From: Anaerocolumna aminovalerica
Lineage (GTDB): Bacteria; Bacillota; Clostridia; Lachnospirales; Lachnospiraceae
Assembly (NCBI RefSeq): GCF_900115365.1
Contig: NZ_FOWD01000013.1
Span: 1-64,000, forward strand
Reading direction: 5' to 3'
DNA: 64,000 nt
Numbering within the stretch: the stretch's first letter is position 1; each line of letters starts with the position of its first letter. Positions 1 to 8,590 of this stretch are shown here, piece by piece. The notes beneath the pieces were generated by a model. The model saw only the letters and a program-made list of their open reading frames with translations, did no database searches and was not told the origin of the DNA. A program made the position numbers and the translations under genes.

Positions 1-204
1 GAGAAATCTGGAATTCCTGAATTTGAAGAATGTGCAAAGACATACAGGAACTGGTCTGAAGGAATTTTGAATGCCTTTAAATATAAATATACCAACGGCC
101 CTACGGAAGGCTATAATAACAAAATCAAGGTACTTAAAAGAATATCTTTTGGAGTCCGTAACTTTAAGCGTTTTCGGACAAGAATTATTCATTGCTCTAT
201 CTGA
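1..204 (+). CDS. ISL3-family transposase, C-terminal fragment
   Basis: The first forward frame is open from base 1 to a TGA at 202-204 and encodes the last 67 residues of a transposase. The segment NGPTEGYNNKIKVLKR followed by FGVRNFKRFRTRI is the typical C-terminal signature of ISL3/IS204/IS1165-type DDE transposases; the E of TEG is the expected catalytic glutamate of the DDE triad. Nothing looks disrupted in the visible part. It is cut by the window edge rather than shown to be truncated, so whether the full transposase is intact is unknown. Confidence 0.8.
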   Translation, partial: EKSGIPEFEECAKTYRNWSEGILNAFKYKYTNGPTEGYNNKIKVLKRISFGVRNFKRFRTRIIHCSI

Positions 205-351
205 TGATAACTGGACGACAAAAAATGAAAATGAAGAGGCTTATTTGGCATGCCCAAAAACAGGAATTATAGACACAAACATAAAAATGGTTCTAAATAC
301 AGTAATGGAGCAGGATTCAGAGAATCCCACCCCAAAACTTGACAAAGAGCC
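1..351 (+). mobile_element. Right end of an ISL3-family insertion sequence (partial)
   Basis: The window opens inside an insertion sequence. The end of a transposase reading frame (1-204) is followed by about 145 bp of non-coding DNA that closes with a probable terminal inverted repeat near 334-351, reading GGCTCTTTGTCAAGTTTTGG from the outside in. That tip resembles known ISL3-family ends. The left end is outside the window, so the target-site duplication cannot be checked. The element stops about 27 bp short of the codY stop codon and does not disrupt codY. Confidence 0.7.
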
Positions 352-377
352 ATTAATATCATGTAAATTTTTATACA

Positions 378-1148
378 CTATTTCTTTAATTTCTTTAACT
401 CATCAAAAACCACGTCATTTAGTACTTTTATATAAGTACCCTTCATACCAGATGACCTGGACTCAATAACACCGGCACTTTCGAACTTTCTTAGAGCATT
501 AACAATTACTGATCTTGTAATTCCTACTCTGTCCGCAATCTTACTTGCAACTAAAATTCCTTCATTGCCATCTAATTCTTCAAATATATGTGTAATTGCT
601 TCAAGTTCAGAAAAGGATAAGGTGCTAATGGCAGATTTTACAATCTGAACTTTTCGGCTTTCTTCAGCACTTTCTTCATTTACAGAGCGCATCATCTCAA
701 GTCCCACAACTGTAGTTCCATATTCACTTAAAATAATATCATCAATATCATATTGGCTGTTAATTTTATAAAGGAATAAAGTACCTAATCTTTCTCCAGC
801 AATATCTATCGGTGTAATAATTGCCTGATAATCATTCACATTGTCGAATTCAAATCCCAAGGTTAATAAATTGACGTTTTCTTTCGTTGAAAGAACATTT
901 AACAATCTTTCATTGAGCAAGGTATCAATATAACCGCCAACAGTGTCTTTTATTAATTCTTTGATTTCCATAATATCATCACGATTCTTAATTCCTAACA
1001 CTTTACCTTTTTTACTGATTACAAGAATATTGGATTCTAAAATTTCTCCTAACACTTCACAGATATCATTAAATACTACTTTTTGTGAATCATTGTTGTG
1101 TAAAAGTTTATTTATTTTTCTTGTCTTATCTAGCAACTGTACGCTCAT
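378..1148 (-). CDS. codY: GTP-sensing transcriptional pleiotropic repressor CodY
   Basis: A 256-residue protein of normal CodY length. CodY is a cytoplasmic DNA-binding regulator that responds to GTP and branched-chain amino acids and represses nutrient-scavenging and stationary-phase genes in low-GC Gram-positives. The N-terminal about 155 residues match the GAF effector domain. The C-terminal part has the conserved winged helix-turn-helix (ASKIADRVGITRSVIVNALR, about residues 203-222). The ATG is preceded by a strong AGGAGG. It lies last in the comM-dprA-topA-codY series, with a 194-bp gap after topA that could hold its own promoter. In Bacillus subtilis codY follows xerC-hslVU, which are absent here. 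I saw no convincing CodY box upstream. Confidence 0.95.
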   Translation of the reverse strand: MSVQLLDKTRKINKLLHNNDSQKVVFNDICEVLGEILESNILVISKKGKVLGIKNRDDIMEIKELIKDTVGGYIDTLLNERLLNVLSTKENVNLLTLGFEFDNVNDYQAIITPIDIAGERLGTLFLYKINSQYDIDDIILSEYGTTVVGLEMMRSVNEESAEESRKVQIVKSAISTLSFSELEAITHIFEELDGNEGILVASKIADRVGITRSVIVNALRKFESAGVIESRSSGMKGTYIKVLNDVVFDELKKLKK

Positions 1149-1342
1149 GTAACGTCCTCCTAGTACTCCCCACCTAATAAGAATACTTAATTAATTCTAT
1201 ATCATAGCAGTAAAACAAATAAATCATAGGCTTTAAATTCTGCTACAATTTCAATATTAACATACATTTTCTCGAAAAACAATAGCCATTTCACGTAATT
1301 TATACAAATTAGCCAAATTATACATACGATTCAACATAATTT

Positions 1343-3406
1343 TCACTTATTAACTGCCACGTAGCCACATTTTTCGTCATTACAAACCAATTTTGTCCCT
1401 TTTTCCAACATATACCCACCACATTTTGGACATTTTTCTTTGGAAGGTTTCTGCCATGTCATAAATTCGCATTCCGGATTGTTTTCACATCCATAATATT
1501 TTCTTCCCTTTTTTGTTTTTCGGATAACTATATCCTTTCCGCAAATTGGGCAAGGTATACCTATTTTCTCCAGATATGGCTTAGTATTTCTACAATCAGG
1601 GAAACCTGGACATCCAAGGAATTTACCGTGGGGTCCATATTTAATCACCATGTTCCTTCCACATTCTTCACAGATTACATCTGTTTCCTCATCTTCTATT
1701 TTAATTTCTTCCAGTTCTTTTTCTGCTAACTTAACCGCTTCATCCAAATCGGGATAAAAATTACGAATCACTGTTTTCCAATTTACAGTTCCATCTTCCA
1801 CACTATCTAATAAGGATTCTAAATTTGCAGTAAAATTAACATCTACAATACTGGAGAAAGATTTTTTCATAATGTTGTTTACAATCTCGCCTAGTTCTGT
1901 AATATATAGATTTTTATTCTCCTTAACCACATACCGCCTTGCAAGAATAGTTGTAATAGTTGGTGCATAGGTACTTGGCCTGCCTATTCCCAATTCTTCT
2001 AAAGTCTTTACTAAGGATGCTTCCGTATAATGTGCCGGTGGCTGTGTAAAATGTTGAGACTTATTTAGTTCTTTTAAAGTAAGTTCTGAATCTTCACTTA
2101 AATCTTTTAATAGTGTCTTATTTTGTTCCTGATCCTCATCTGTTGTATAAACAGACATATAACCTTCAAATATTAATTTGGAGGCTGAAGTAGAGAATCG
2201 GTATCCATTACCATCAATTTTAACGGTAGTAGTTTCATATTTAGCCGGCTGCATTCTGCTTGCAACAAACCTTTTCCAAATAAGCTGATATAATCGGAAT
2301 TGATCCCTGGAAAGAGACTCTTTTACCTGAACAGGAGTTAAAGTAACATAAGTTGGACGAATGGCTTCATGTGCATCCTGTATTCGCTTTTTACTTTCCT
2401 TCCCTTCTTCCTGACTGGCAATAAACTCTTTGCCATAGGTTTCTCCAATGAATTCTCTGGCAGCTGTATCTGCTTCTTCCGAAATACGAACAGAGTCCGT
2501 ACGTAAATAGGTAATTAAACCCACCGTACCATGTCCTTTTACGTCAACACCTTCGTATAATTGTTGAGCCAGGCTCATTGTTTTTGAAGTAGAAAAGTTA
2601 AGAGTCTTGGCAGCCTCTTGTTGTAAGGTACTGGTTGTAAAAGGCAGAGGTGCCTTCTTTTGTCTCTCACTCTTTTTAATTTCAATAATTTTGTAGACAG
2701 CATTCTCTAAATTTTTTAGTATCTGATTCATTTCTTCTTCCGAAGAAATCACTATCTTACTATTACCTTTACCATTAAACTTTGCAATCAAGGGATGCTT
2801 GTCACCTTTTACCTGAAAGTTTGCTTCTAAATTCCAATATTCTTCCGGTACAAATGCATTAATTTCTTCTTCTCTGTCACAAATGAGCCGCAAAGTAACG
2901 GATTGTACCCGTCCTGCACTTAATCCTCTTTTTACTTTAGCCCATAGCACCGGACTAATACTATATCCTACCATACGGTCAAGAATTCGTCTTGTTTGTT
3001 GAGAATCTACTAAATTCATATCTATATCTCTGGCTTGCTTTATGGAATTCTTAACTGCATTCTTTGTAATTTCATTGAAGGCTATTCTGCTGGTGTTATT
3101 CTTATCCAGCTTTAATGTCTGAAACAAATGCCAGGAAATAGCTTCTCCTTCACGGTCCGGGTCAGTTGCCAAAAATACTTTATTTGCTTTCTTTACTTCT
3201 TTTCGTAATTTAGCAAGCAGTTCTCCTTTACCACGTATTGTTATATATTTTGGTTCATAATCATTATTCACATCTATGCCCAGCTGGCTCTTTGGTAAAT
3301 CACGAACATGTCCATTGGAAGCCATTACTTCATAATTAGTTCCCAAAAATTTCTTTATGGTTTTCGCCTTTGCCGGTGATTCTACGATAACTAGATTTTT
3401 AGCCAC
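1343..3406 (-). CDS. topA: DNA topoisomerase I (type IA)
   Basis: Type IA topoisomerase that relaxes negative supercoils by a 5'-phosphotyrosine intermediate. The N-terminal Toprim domain has the VIVESPAKAKT glutamate and the DPDREGEA acidic motif (about residue 85). The active-site tyrosine is in YLRTDS near residue 300. The C-terminus has three four-cysteine zinc-ribbon modules (CEECG, CPICG, CPKCG). A start at ATG 3412 leaves only three bases after the GGGGAG ribosome site. GTG at 3406 gives nine bases and the family-typical N-terminus M-AKNLVIVESPAKAK, so I prefer 3406 (687 residues). It sits 45 bp downstream of dprA and is probably cotranscribed with it. Confidence 0.95.
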   Translation of the reverse strand: MAKNLVIVESPAKAKTIKKFLGTNYEVMASNGHVRDLPKSQLGIDVNNDYEPKYITIRGKGELLAKLRKEVKKANKVFLATDPDREGEAISWHLFQTLKLDKNNTSRIAFNEITKNAVKNSIKQARDIDMNLVDSQQTRRILDRMVGYSISPVLWAKVKRGLSAGRVQSVTLRLICDREEEINAFVPEEYWNLEANFQVKGDKHPLIAKFNGKGNSKIVISSEEEMNQILKNLENAVYKIIEIKKSERQKKAPLPFTTSTLQQEAAKTLNFSTSKTMSLAQQLYEGVDVKGHGTVGLITYLRTDSVRISEEADTAAREFIGETYGKEFIASQEEGKESKKRIQDAHEAIRPTYVTLTPVQVKESLSRDQFRLYQLIWKRFVASRMQPAKYETTTVKIDGNGYRFSTSASKLIFEGYMSVYTTDEDQEQNKTLLKDLSEDSELTLKELNKSQHFTQPPAHYTEASLVKTLEELGIGRPSTYAPTITTILARRYVVKENKNLYITELGEIVNNIMKKSFSSIVDVNFTANLESLLDSVEDGTVNWKTVIRNFYPDLDEAVKLAEKELEEIKIEDEETDVICEECGRNMVIKYGPHGKFLGCPGFPDCRNTKPYLEKIGIPCPICGKDIVIRKTKKGRKYYGCENNPECEFMTWQKPSKEKCPKCGGYMLEKGTKLVCNDEKCGYVAVNK

Positions 3407-3451
3407 TACCATTCACTCCCCTATAATTTTTTGCAGCTTTCATTACATTCT

Positions 3452-4540
3452 TTATGGAATACAAACATAATAATTCTTTCTAACCTGCTTAATATAATTC
3501 TTTAGCTCTAAGCTTAAAAGAATTTCCGATAATTCATATATACAAAAATTAGTTTCTCCAGCTATTTCATTCATATGCTTCGGGTAGAAACTTAAACTAT
3601 CATATACCATTTTTTCATGGGTTTCAAGCAATTTATCGTTTTTTTTCGTATCCATTTCAAATTTTTCATAATTCAGGAAGAAATCTTCCAGTATATCTTT
3701 CGGTTCTGTAACTAATTTTGCACCCATTTTTATTAAATTATTACAGCCTGTACTTAGCCGGTCATTAATACGCCCTGGCAGAGCATATATATTCTTTCCT
3801 TGTTCCAAACCAAGATCAACCGTTATCAAAGAACCACTTTTTTCTTTTGCTTCTATTACTAATATTCCGTCAGACATTCCACTTATAATACGGTTTCTCA
3901 TTGGAAAATTACCGGCATTGGGATTTACACCTATTCCATATTCCGATATAACTCCTCCTTCTTTTTGCATATCCATATAAAGTAAAAAATTTTCAACTGG
4001 ATAGCATATGTCAATTCCACACCCTAACACTCCATAAGTACTTCCCTCCACCGCCAGTGCTCCCTGGTGTGCATACCCATCAATTCCTCTTGCCAATCCA
4101 CTAATTACTTGCAGACCGGCTTTTGCTAATTCACTTGCAATATATTTACTTACCTCTCTGCCATACTCAGAACAGTTTCTGGCACCTATAACAGCAATAG
4201 AACCTATTTGATTCTTTGGAAGATTTCCTCTCACGTATAGGGCATGGGGCGGATTATAAATATTACGTAATTTATCCGGATATTCACTGTCCTCTTTTGT
4301 TACAAAATATATGCCCTTATCCAATACTTTAGCATAGTTTTCTTGAATTTTTGCAGAATCCTTGCTTTTGCGTATCATAAGCCTGTCTGCATCCGTTAAT
4401 ATATTCAAGCACTCTAACCCTTTTTCGCTTTCATGGAAGGCTCTTTCGGGAGTTTCATACAGGTCTAAAATAGCCTGTATTTTCTTTAATCCAATGTTAT
4501 GAATATTACATAACCAAAACCAATACTCTTTATTCTTCAA
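3452..4540 (-). CDS. dprA: DNA-processing protein DprA (Smf)
   Basis: DprA binds incoming single-stranded DNA during transformation and loads RecA. The 362-residue protein has an N-terminal helix-hairpin-helix-like region, the Rossmann-like DprA core (IAVIGARNCSEYG near residue 118, GLARGIDGYAHQGAL near 147, MRNRIISGMSDG near 215) and a C-terminal winged-helix segment (about 310-360). It starts at a TTG nine bases after AAGGGG. It lies between comM and topA, the common Firmicute order. Its presence does not show competence, because dprA and comM are widely kept in non-competent Clostridia. Confidence 0.93.
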   Translation of the reverse strand: MKNKEYWFWLCNIHNIGLKKIQAILDLYETPERAFHESEKGLECLNILTDADRLMIRKSKDSAKIQENYAKVLDKGIYFVTKEDSEYPDKLRNIYNPPHALYVRGNLPKNQIGSIAVIGARNCSEYGREVSKYIASELAKAGLQVISGLARGIDGYAHQGALAVEGSTYGVLGCGIDICYPVENFLLYMDMQKEGGVISEYGIGVNPNAGNFPMRNRIISGMSDGILVIEAKEKSGSLITVDLGLEQGKNIYALPGRINDRLSTGCNNLIKMGAKLVTEPKDILEDFFLNYEKFEMDTKKNDKLLETHEKMVYDSLSFYPKHMNEIAGETNFCIYELSEILLSLELKNYIKQVRKNYYVCIP

Positions 4541-4626
4541 AGGTAAATTCCCCTTCCAATATAATTATAATGTACTTTCATAGATTTTATTATCTTTCAT
4601 ACTAATGAAGATTAGTATGACTTACC

Positions 4627-6162
4627 TTATTCTTCCCAATACTTTTTATCTAAGCTCCTGTAACAGATTGCTTCACTTAAATGCTTTATGCTGATGTCAT
4701 CTGCATTTTCTAAATCAGCTATTGTTCTTGCCACCTTAAGGATCCTGTGATATGCCCGGGCGCTTAAATTCATCTTAGTAAATGCTTTCTCTATAAGAAT
4801 CTGCTCCTTTTTTCCTAATTTACAATACTTAGATATGGACTTGGGAGTTAATTGAGAATTGTAGTTAAAATTTTCATTGCAGTATCGGCTCATTTGTACT
4901 TCTCTTGCTTTCATAACTCTTGCTCTTATGTCCTTTGAAGTCTCAGTAACTTTTTTCTCTTCCAGATCTTTATAGTTAACTTGTAAGGTTTCAATACAGA
5001 TATCAATACGGTCCAGCAATGGCCTGCTGATCTTACCCAGATACCTTTTTACTTGATTAGGGGAGCAATTACACTTATTCCGGTTGGGATAATGCCCGCA
5101 GGAGCAAGGATTCATTGCAGCCACAAGCATACAGTTAGCAGGGTATCGAAATGTTCCCTGTAATCTTGTTATAGTAATTTCATTTTCCTCCAGCGGCTGT
5201 CTCAATATTTCGATGGTATTCCGATTGAATTCTGGAAATTCATCCAAAAACAAAACTCCTAAATGAGCGAGACTGATCTCACCGGGCATAGGCGTTCTAC
5301 CTCCTCCTGTTAAAGCTGTACTTGTTATGGTATGATGTGGTGACCGAAAGGGTCTTTTAAGAATTAGCGACTGATTATTATCCAATAATCCTGATACACT
5401 ATAGATTTTAGAAATTTCCAGACTTTCCTCAAAAGAAAGTTCCGGCATTATAGTTGGGATTCGTTTTGCAAGCATTGTTTTGCCTGCTCCTGGCGGGCCA
5501 ACCATTAAAATATTATGCATTCCGGAAGCCCCTACTTCAATGGCCCTTTTAGCCAGTTCCTGACCTGTTACATCTGAAAAATCAATGTCCTCCTTACCCC
5601 TATGATTTGAAAAAAGTTCATCCATATCAAGAAAATAAGGTTCTAAAAGAGAATCATTATTCAAGAATTCTATCACATCCTTAAGACAGCTTACACCATA
5701 TACATCCATCTCCTGCACTACAGCACCTTCTTTTACATTACCGGCAGGAATAATACATCTGGTAAAGCCTTGTTTTAAGGCAGTATAAACAATAGGCAGA
5801 ACTCCGTTGACTTTGTTTATGTCACCATTTAAACTTAGTTCTCCTATAAATAAAGTATGAGCAAGATTTTTTTGGGGAATATAGCCAAAAGCGGTTAAAA
5901 TAGCGATTGCTATTGGAAGATCGAAGGCAGTGCCTTCTTTTCGAATATCAGCGGGAGAAAGATTGACGGTAATTCTTTTAGGCGGCAAATGGTATCCTGA
6001 ATTCTTAAGGGAAATTCGGACCCGCTCCCTTGCCTCCCTTACTTCAGAACCCAAATAACCTACTAAATCAAACATAGGCAGTCCATCACTTACATCTGCT
6101 TCAACAGAAACAATCATACCGTCTATACCATTGACAGATGCACTGTATGCTTTACTAAACAT
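4627..6162 (-). CDS. comM: YifB/ComM family Mg-chelatase-like AAA+ ATPase
   Basis: A 511-residue ComM-type protein. In studied bacteria ComM is a hexameric AAA+ helicase that promotes branch migration during natural transformation. Residues 1-170 form the Lon-protease-like ChlI domain (FSKAYSASVNGIDG, then the NLSPADIRKEG segment). The ATPase has Walker A GPPGAGKTMLAKR (about residue 222), Walker B LFLDEFPEF and the Mg-chelatase AAMNPCSCGHYP motif with its cysteines. The C-terminal MgChlI domain ends the protein. ATG with AAAGGAG upstream. It is first in the comM-dprA-topA set, so the pair comM/dprA is conserved. Confidence 0.93.
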   Translation of the reverse strand: MFSKAYSASVNGIDGMIVSVEADVSDGLPMFDLVGYLGSEVREARERVRISLKNSGYHLPPKRITVNLSPADIRKEGTAFDLPIAIAILTAFGYIPQKNLAHTLFIGELSLNGDINKVNGVLPIVYTALKQGFTRCIIPAGNVKEGAVVQEMDVYGVSCLKDVIEFLNNDSLLEPYFLDMDELFSNHRGKEDIDFSDVTGQELAKRAIEVGASGMHNILMVGPPGAGKTMLAKRIPTIMPELSFEESLEISKIYSVSGLLDNNQSLILKRPFRSPHHTITSTALTGGGRTPMPGEISLAHLGVLFLDEFPEFNRNTIEILRQPLEENEITITRLQGTFRYPANCMLVAAMNPCSCGHYPNRNKCNCSPNQVKRYLGKISRPLLDRIDICIETLQVNYKDLEEKKVTETSKDIRARVMKAREVQMSRYCNENFNYNSQLTPKSISKYCKLGKKEQILIEKAFTKMNLSARAYHRILKVARTIADLENADDISIKHLSEAICYRSLDKKYWEE

Positions 6163-6374
6163 TTATTGCTCCTTTCCTTGTCTCTCTTCAAAGAAGGAAG
6201 CATTCATCCAAAGTCAGTATAGCAAAGTACTACTGTATTTACAAGATTTTTTAATTATTAATTCTAGTTTTTTCCTGGGAGAAACTTATTAACTTAAAAA
6301 GCCATGAACATACAGAATGTGGATAGCCTGAGCAGCTAATTTGATAAGCAGCTTTATTGAAGCAACTTTTTTAT

Positions 6375-6425
6375 AAGCAGGAGAGGTATAAAACAGATGT
6401 TTTCTGTTATATACCTCTCCTGCTT
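6375..6425. terminator. Strong hairpin between the sigma operon and comM
   Basis: A perfect 16-bp inverted repeat (6375-6390 with 6410-6425) with a further inner pairing and a short loop. It begins eight bases past the last gene of the minus-strand sigma operon (stop at 6434). A T-run follows it only on the plus strand (6428-6434), so as a minus-strand terminator it lacks the usual U-tract. It may act in both directions or as a 3' mRNA stabiliser. Confidence 0.6.
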
Positions 6426-6433
6426 CTATTTTT

Positions 6434-6751
6434 TTAAAAAATACGATGTATTCCATCAATATGATAATTTATCACATAATTAAGAACTTCTTCTGTAAAA
6501 GCCATTCCCATTGCAAAAAAGGATAGTACAATAATTAAGAAAAAGGCTGCTTTGTCATAAATCAGTTTATCTTCTGTCTGTTTTATATTTGCCAGTAAAA
6601 TCTCAATTCCTAATAGAATAAAAATAATCGGCCAAAATTTAAATATGAACTCATAAGATAAATTCGGTATAAAAGCATGTAAAAAGAATAATATACCAAA
6701 AGTAATTAACAGAATTCCAAAAGTTAAAGTTCCTACTCTATGAATTTTCAT
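6434..6751 (-). CDS. Small membrane protein, LiaI/LiaF-type transmembrane region
   Basis: A 105-residue protein with three predicted membrane spans: about residues 8-28 (GTLTFGILLITFGILFFLHA), 34-55 (IFKFWPIIFILLGIEILLA) and 68-88. The spaced aromatic/glycine pattern of the first two resembles the DUF5668/LiaI-LiaF N-terminal membrane module often found in envelope-stress operons. No catalytic motif is visible. ATG with AAAGGAG. It overlaps the preceding gene by 14 bp and ends the sigma/anti-sigma operon, so it is probably part of the same response. The exact function is unknown. Confidence 0.75.
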   Translation of the reverse strand: MKIHRVGTLTFGILLITFGILFFLHAFIPNLSYEFIFKFWPIIFILLGIEILLANIKQTEDKLIYDKAAFFLIIVLSFFAMGMAFTEEVLNYVINYHIDGIHRIF

Positions 6752-7292
6752 TATGATTTTCTCCTTTATCCTCTAACATATCCAGTTCTTTTTTCTTTCC
6801 CCTGATCAAATATACTCCCAAAGCAATAATTGCAAGACTAATCATACTCTGAGGTCCAATGTAACTTAAGGAATAAATAAAATCTCTTAATCTGCCTGGC
6901 AGGAAAGGTAAAAATATACGGTTTAAATTATTCCAGAGGCTGGATGCACCAAGTACAATTAAAAATACTGCAATTAAATTTTTATATTTTCTTGCAAATA
7001 ATATAGTTTTATCCTTTTCTGTAGAAAAATTAAATATATAGTCATCTTCTATTGTAAAAAATTCATCATCCGGAAGTGACCGAAGATTGTGAACGGTAAA
7101 AAAGCTGTAAAACCAGATTATTGGCAGTACAAACATAACAACTCCGATTCCTGACCAGGCTGATAAAGCAATTACTATAAAAAAGGCTGCCATTGTACTA
7201 ATACCTCTTTTCATAAATCCCATATACATTTCTCCCGCTCCGGGTAATAGGGAGAACATGAATGTAAAAAATCCATTCTTTTTATTTGTCAT
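6738..7292 (-). CDS. Predicted multi-pass membrane protein of the sigma operon
   Basis: A 184-residue protein. The N-terminus (KKNGFFTFMFSLLPGAGEMYMGFMKRGI) looks like the TM2-type motif of a short membrane hairpin with a G-x-Y-M-G turn, followed by a second span (MAAFFIVIALSAWSGIG), a third about 49-66, then a cytoplasmic stretch and two more spans near 105-122 and 147-166. Good ribosome site (GGAGG), 11-bp overlap with the anti-sigma gene and 14-bp overlap with the next gene, so translation is probably coupled. No enzymatic motif is present. An envelope role is inference from context. Confidence 0.72.
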   Translation of the reverse strand: MTNKKNGFFTFMFSLLPGAGEMYMGFMKRGISTMAAFFIVIALSAWSGIGVVMFVLPIIWFYSFFTVHNLRSLPDDEFFTIEDDYIFNFSTEKDKTILFARKYKNLIAVFLIVLGASSLWNNLNRIFLPFLPGRLRDFIYSLSYIGPQSMISLAIIALGVYLIRGKKKELDMLEDKGENHNENS

Positions 7293-7776
7293 GATTTCTA
7301 TCCTCCATTTTTATAATATCGTTGGAAAAATTAAATAAATTATCACTTAATGAATTGGTACCTTCTCTAATCCTATCCGTTATGGAAATCGTTCCCGATG
7401 GTTTCTTAATATCTGTATTAATTTTGTTTGGATCATTGGAAAAATCATGTACATTCATAAATAAAAGTAAGATAATAAACGCTCCTATAGTTGCAGCTCC
7501 CACCTTTAGGCTATATAGGAAAAGCTGCATTCTCTTTGTCATTTCTACCGCATTCTTAACAATCTGAACATCGGCTTTCTTGGAAGCCGCCAGTATATTC
7601 ATCTTCATATCCGGTGGAGCTGAAACCATATCTGTTTCCATAAAACTAGCCAGTCTTTCAGAACAGTAATCACATTCGCTAATGTGCATAAGAAACCTTA
7701 TCCGTTCCTCCCCGTCCAGCCTGTTTTGTTGAAATGCCAAATATCTGTCATCAGAAATATGGTGATTCTCTATCAT
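7282..7776 (-). CDS. Probable anti-sigma factor (zinc-finger type, one membrane span)
   Basis: A 164-residue protein directly after the sigma gene, with a 4-bp ATGA overlap that implies translational coupling. The N-terminal 60 residues carry the zf-HC2-like H-x3-C-x2-C motif (HISECDYC, about residues 27-34) of zinc-binding anti-sigma factors. A single hydrophobic span (GAATIGAFIILLLFMNV, about residues 92-109) follows, then a short outer tail. This layout (cytosolic zinc domain, one span, extracytoplasmic part) is that of membrane anti-sigma factors that hold an ECF sigma until a signal arrives. The target is inferred from position. Confidence 0.78.
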   Translation of the reverse strand: MIENHHISDDRYLAFQQNRLDGEERIRFLMHISECDYCSERLASFMETDMVSAPPDMKMNILAASKKADVQIVKNAVEMTKRMQLFLYSLKVGAATIGAFIILLLFMNVHDFSNDPNKINTDIKKPSGTISITDRIREGTNSLSDNLFNFSNDIIKMEDRNHDK

Positions 7777-8285
7777 TTTAATCCGGCCTCCTTTTCATAC
7801 TTTTTCCGAAGCATTGCTTTTGCCCGGTAAATCTGTGTTTGAACAGTTTTTAAATTCTTCCCTGTTTTATCTGAAATATCAGCTGCGGATATTTCATAAT
7901 AAAAATAATCCAATGCTACTTCTTTATATGGAGATTGTAATCGATTGCACTGATCTAGCAGCTGATGTTTTATTTCCCTATCAAGAACTTCCTCTTCCAA
8001 GGTAGGAGAATTGTCTTTTTGAATAAGAAAATATTCTTCTTCAACTGGAATGCTCCTTCTTTCAGCCCTTTTCAAATAATCCAAGCATTTATTGGTCGCA
8101 ATACGACAGAGCCAGGCTTTCTCCTTATCTCTGTCAAAAGATGAGAGATTTTTATATGCGGATAAAAAGGTTTCTTGGGCTAAATCCTCGGCTTCAAAGT
8201 AATCTTTTACTATTTTAAAACATACAGAAAAGACTAAGTTCTGATATGTATCAATTAGATATTCATAATAAACTTCATTACTGAT
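7773..8285 (-). CDS. ECF-type RNA polymerase sigma factor with no canonical start codon
   Basis: An open frame with both ECF sigma domains. Region 2 has YQNLVFSVCFKIVKD, EAEDLAQETFLSAYK and AWLCRIATNKCLDYLKR. Region 4 has QSPYKEVALDYFYYE, then an HTH (ISAADISDKTGKNLKTVQTQ). The frame has no ATG, GTG or TTG before region 2.4; the first TTG (8084) would remove most of sigma2. A strong GGAGG (about 8294-8298) is followed eight bases later by an in-frame ATC at 8285. That gives a 170-residue protein of normal ECF length. The nearby ATG at 8290 is out of frame and stops after 11 codons. AUC initiation, a frameshift, sequencing error or decay are all possible. It leads an operon with an anti-sigma gene. 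Confidence 0.7.
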   Translation of the reverse strand: MSNEVYYEYLIDTYQNLVFSVCFKIVKDYFEAEDLAQETFLSAYKNLSSFDRDKEKAWLCRIATNKCLDYLKRAERRSIPVEEEYFLIQKDNSPTLEEEVLDREIKHQLLDQCNRLQSPYKEVALDYFYYEISAADISDKTGKNLKTVQTQIYRAKAMLRKKYEKEAGLK

Positions 8286-8590
8286 TTCATCCGCCTCCTT
8301 TCTCTCATAATAATAGAACGATTTTGATATAAAATAATCTTCAACTTTTTTTAAAAATTTTTATTTTTATTTATCTTTCATTGAATTTTAAAAATCTATT
8401 GCTATTTCAGACCATATGTTCTATCATTAAATAAACTAATGGATTAAATACATAAAATTTACTTAACAGAACAACTTAATCATAACAAATTGTATTCTAT
8501 TAAAGGAACGCAAATTATAGCAGTATTCAAAGTATATATTACAGTTAATTTTAAAAAAAGCAAATATTTTATTAAAATTTGGAGAAGTTT

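Noticed and set aside
71-469. Plus-strand 132-residue open frame covering the IS end and part of codY
   Set aside because: It is in a different frame from the recognisable transposase tail and runs antisense into codY; no homology-like pattern and no ribosome site.
1262-1280. CodY box candidate upstream of codY (ATTTTCTCGAAAAA)
   Set aside because: It is palindromic but one base too long in the centre and has at least five mismatches to AATTTTCWGAAAATT.
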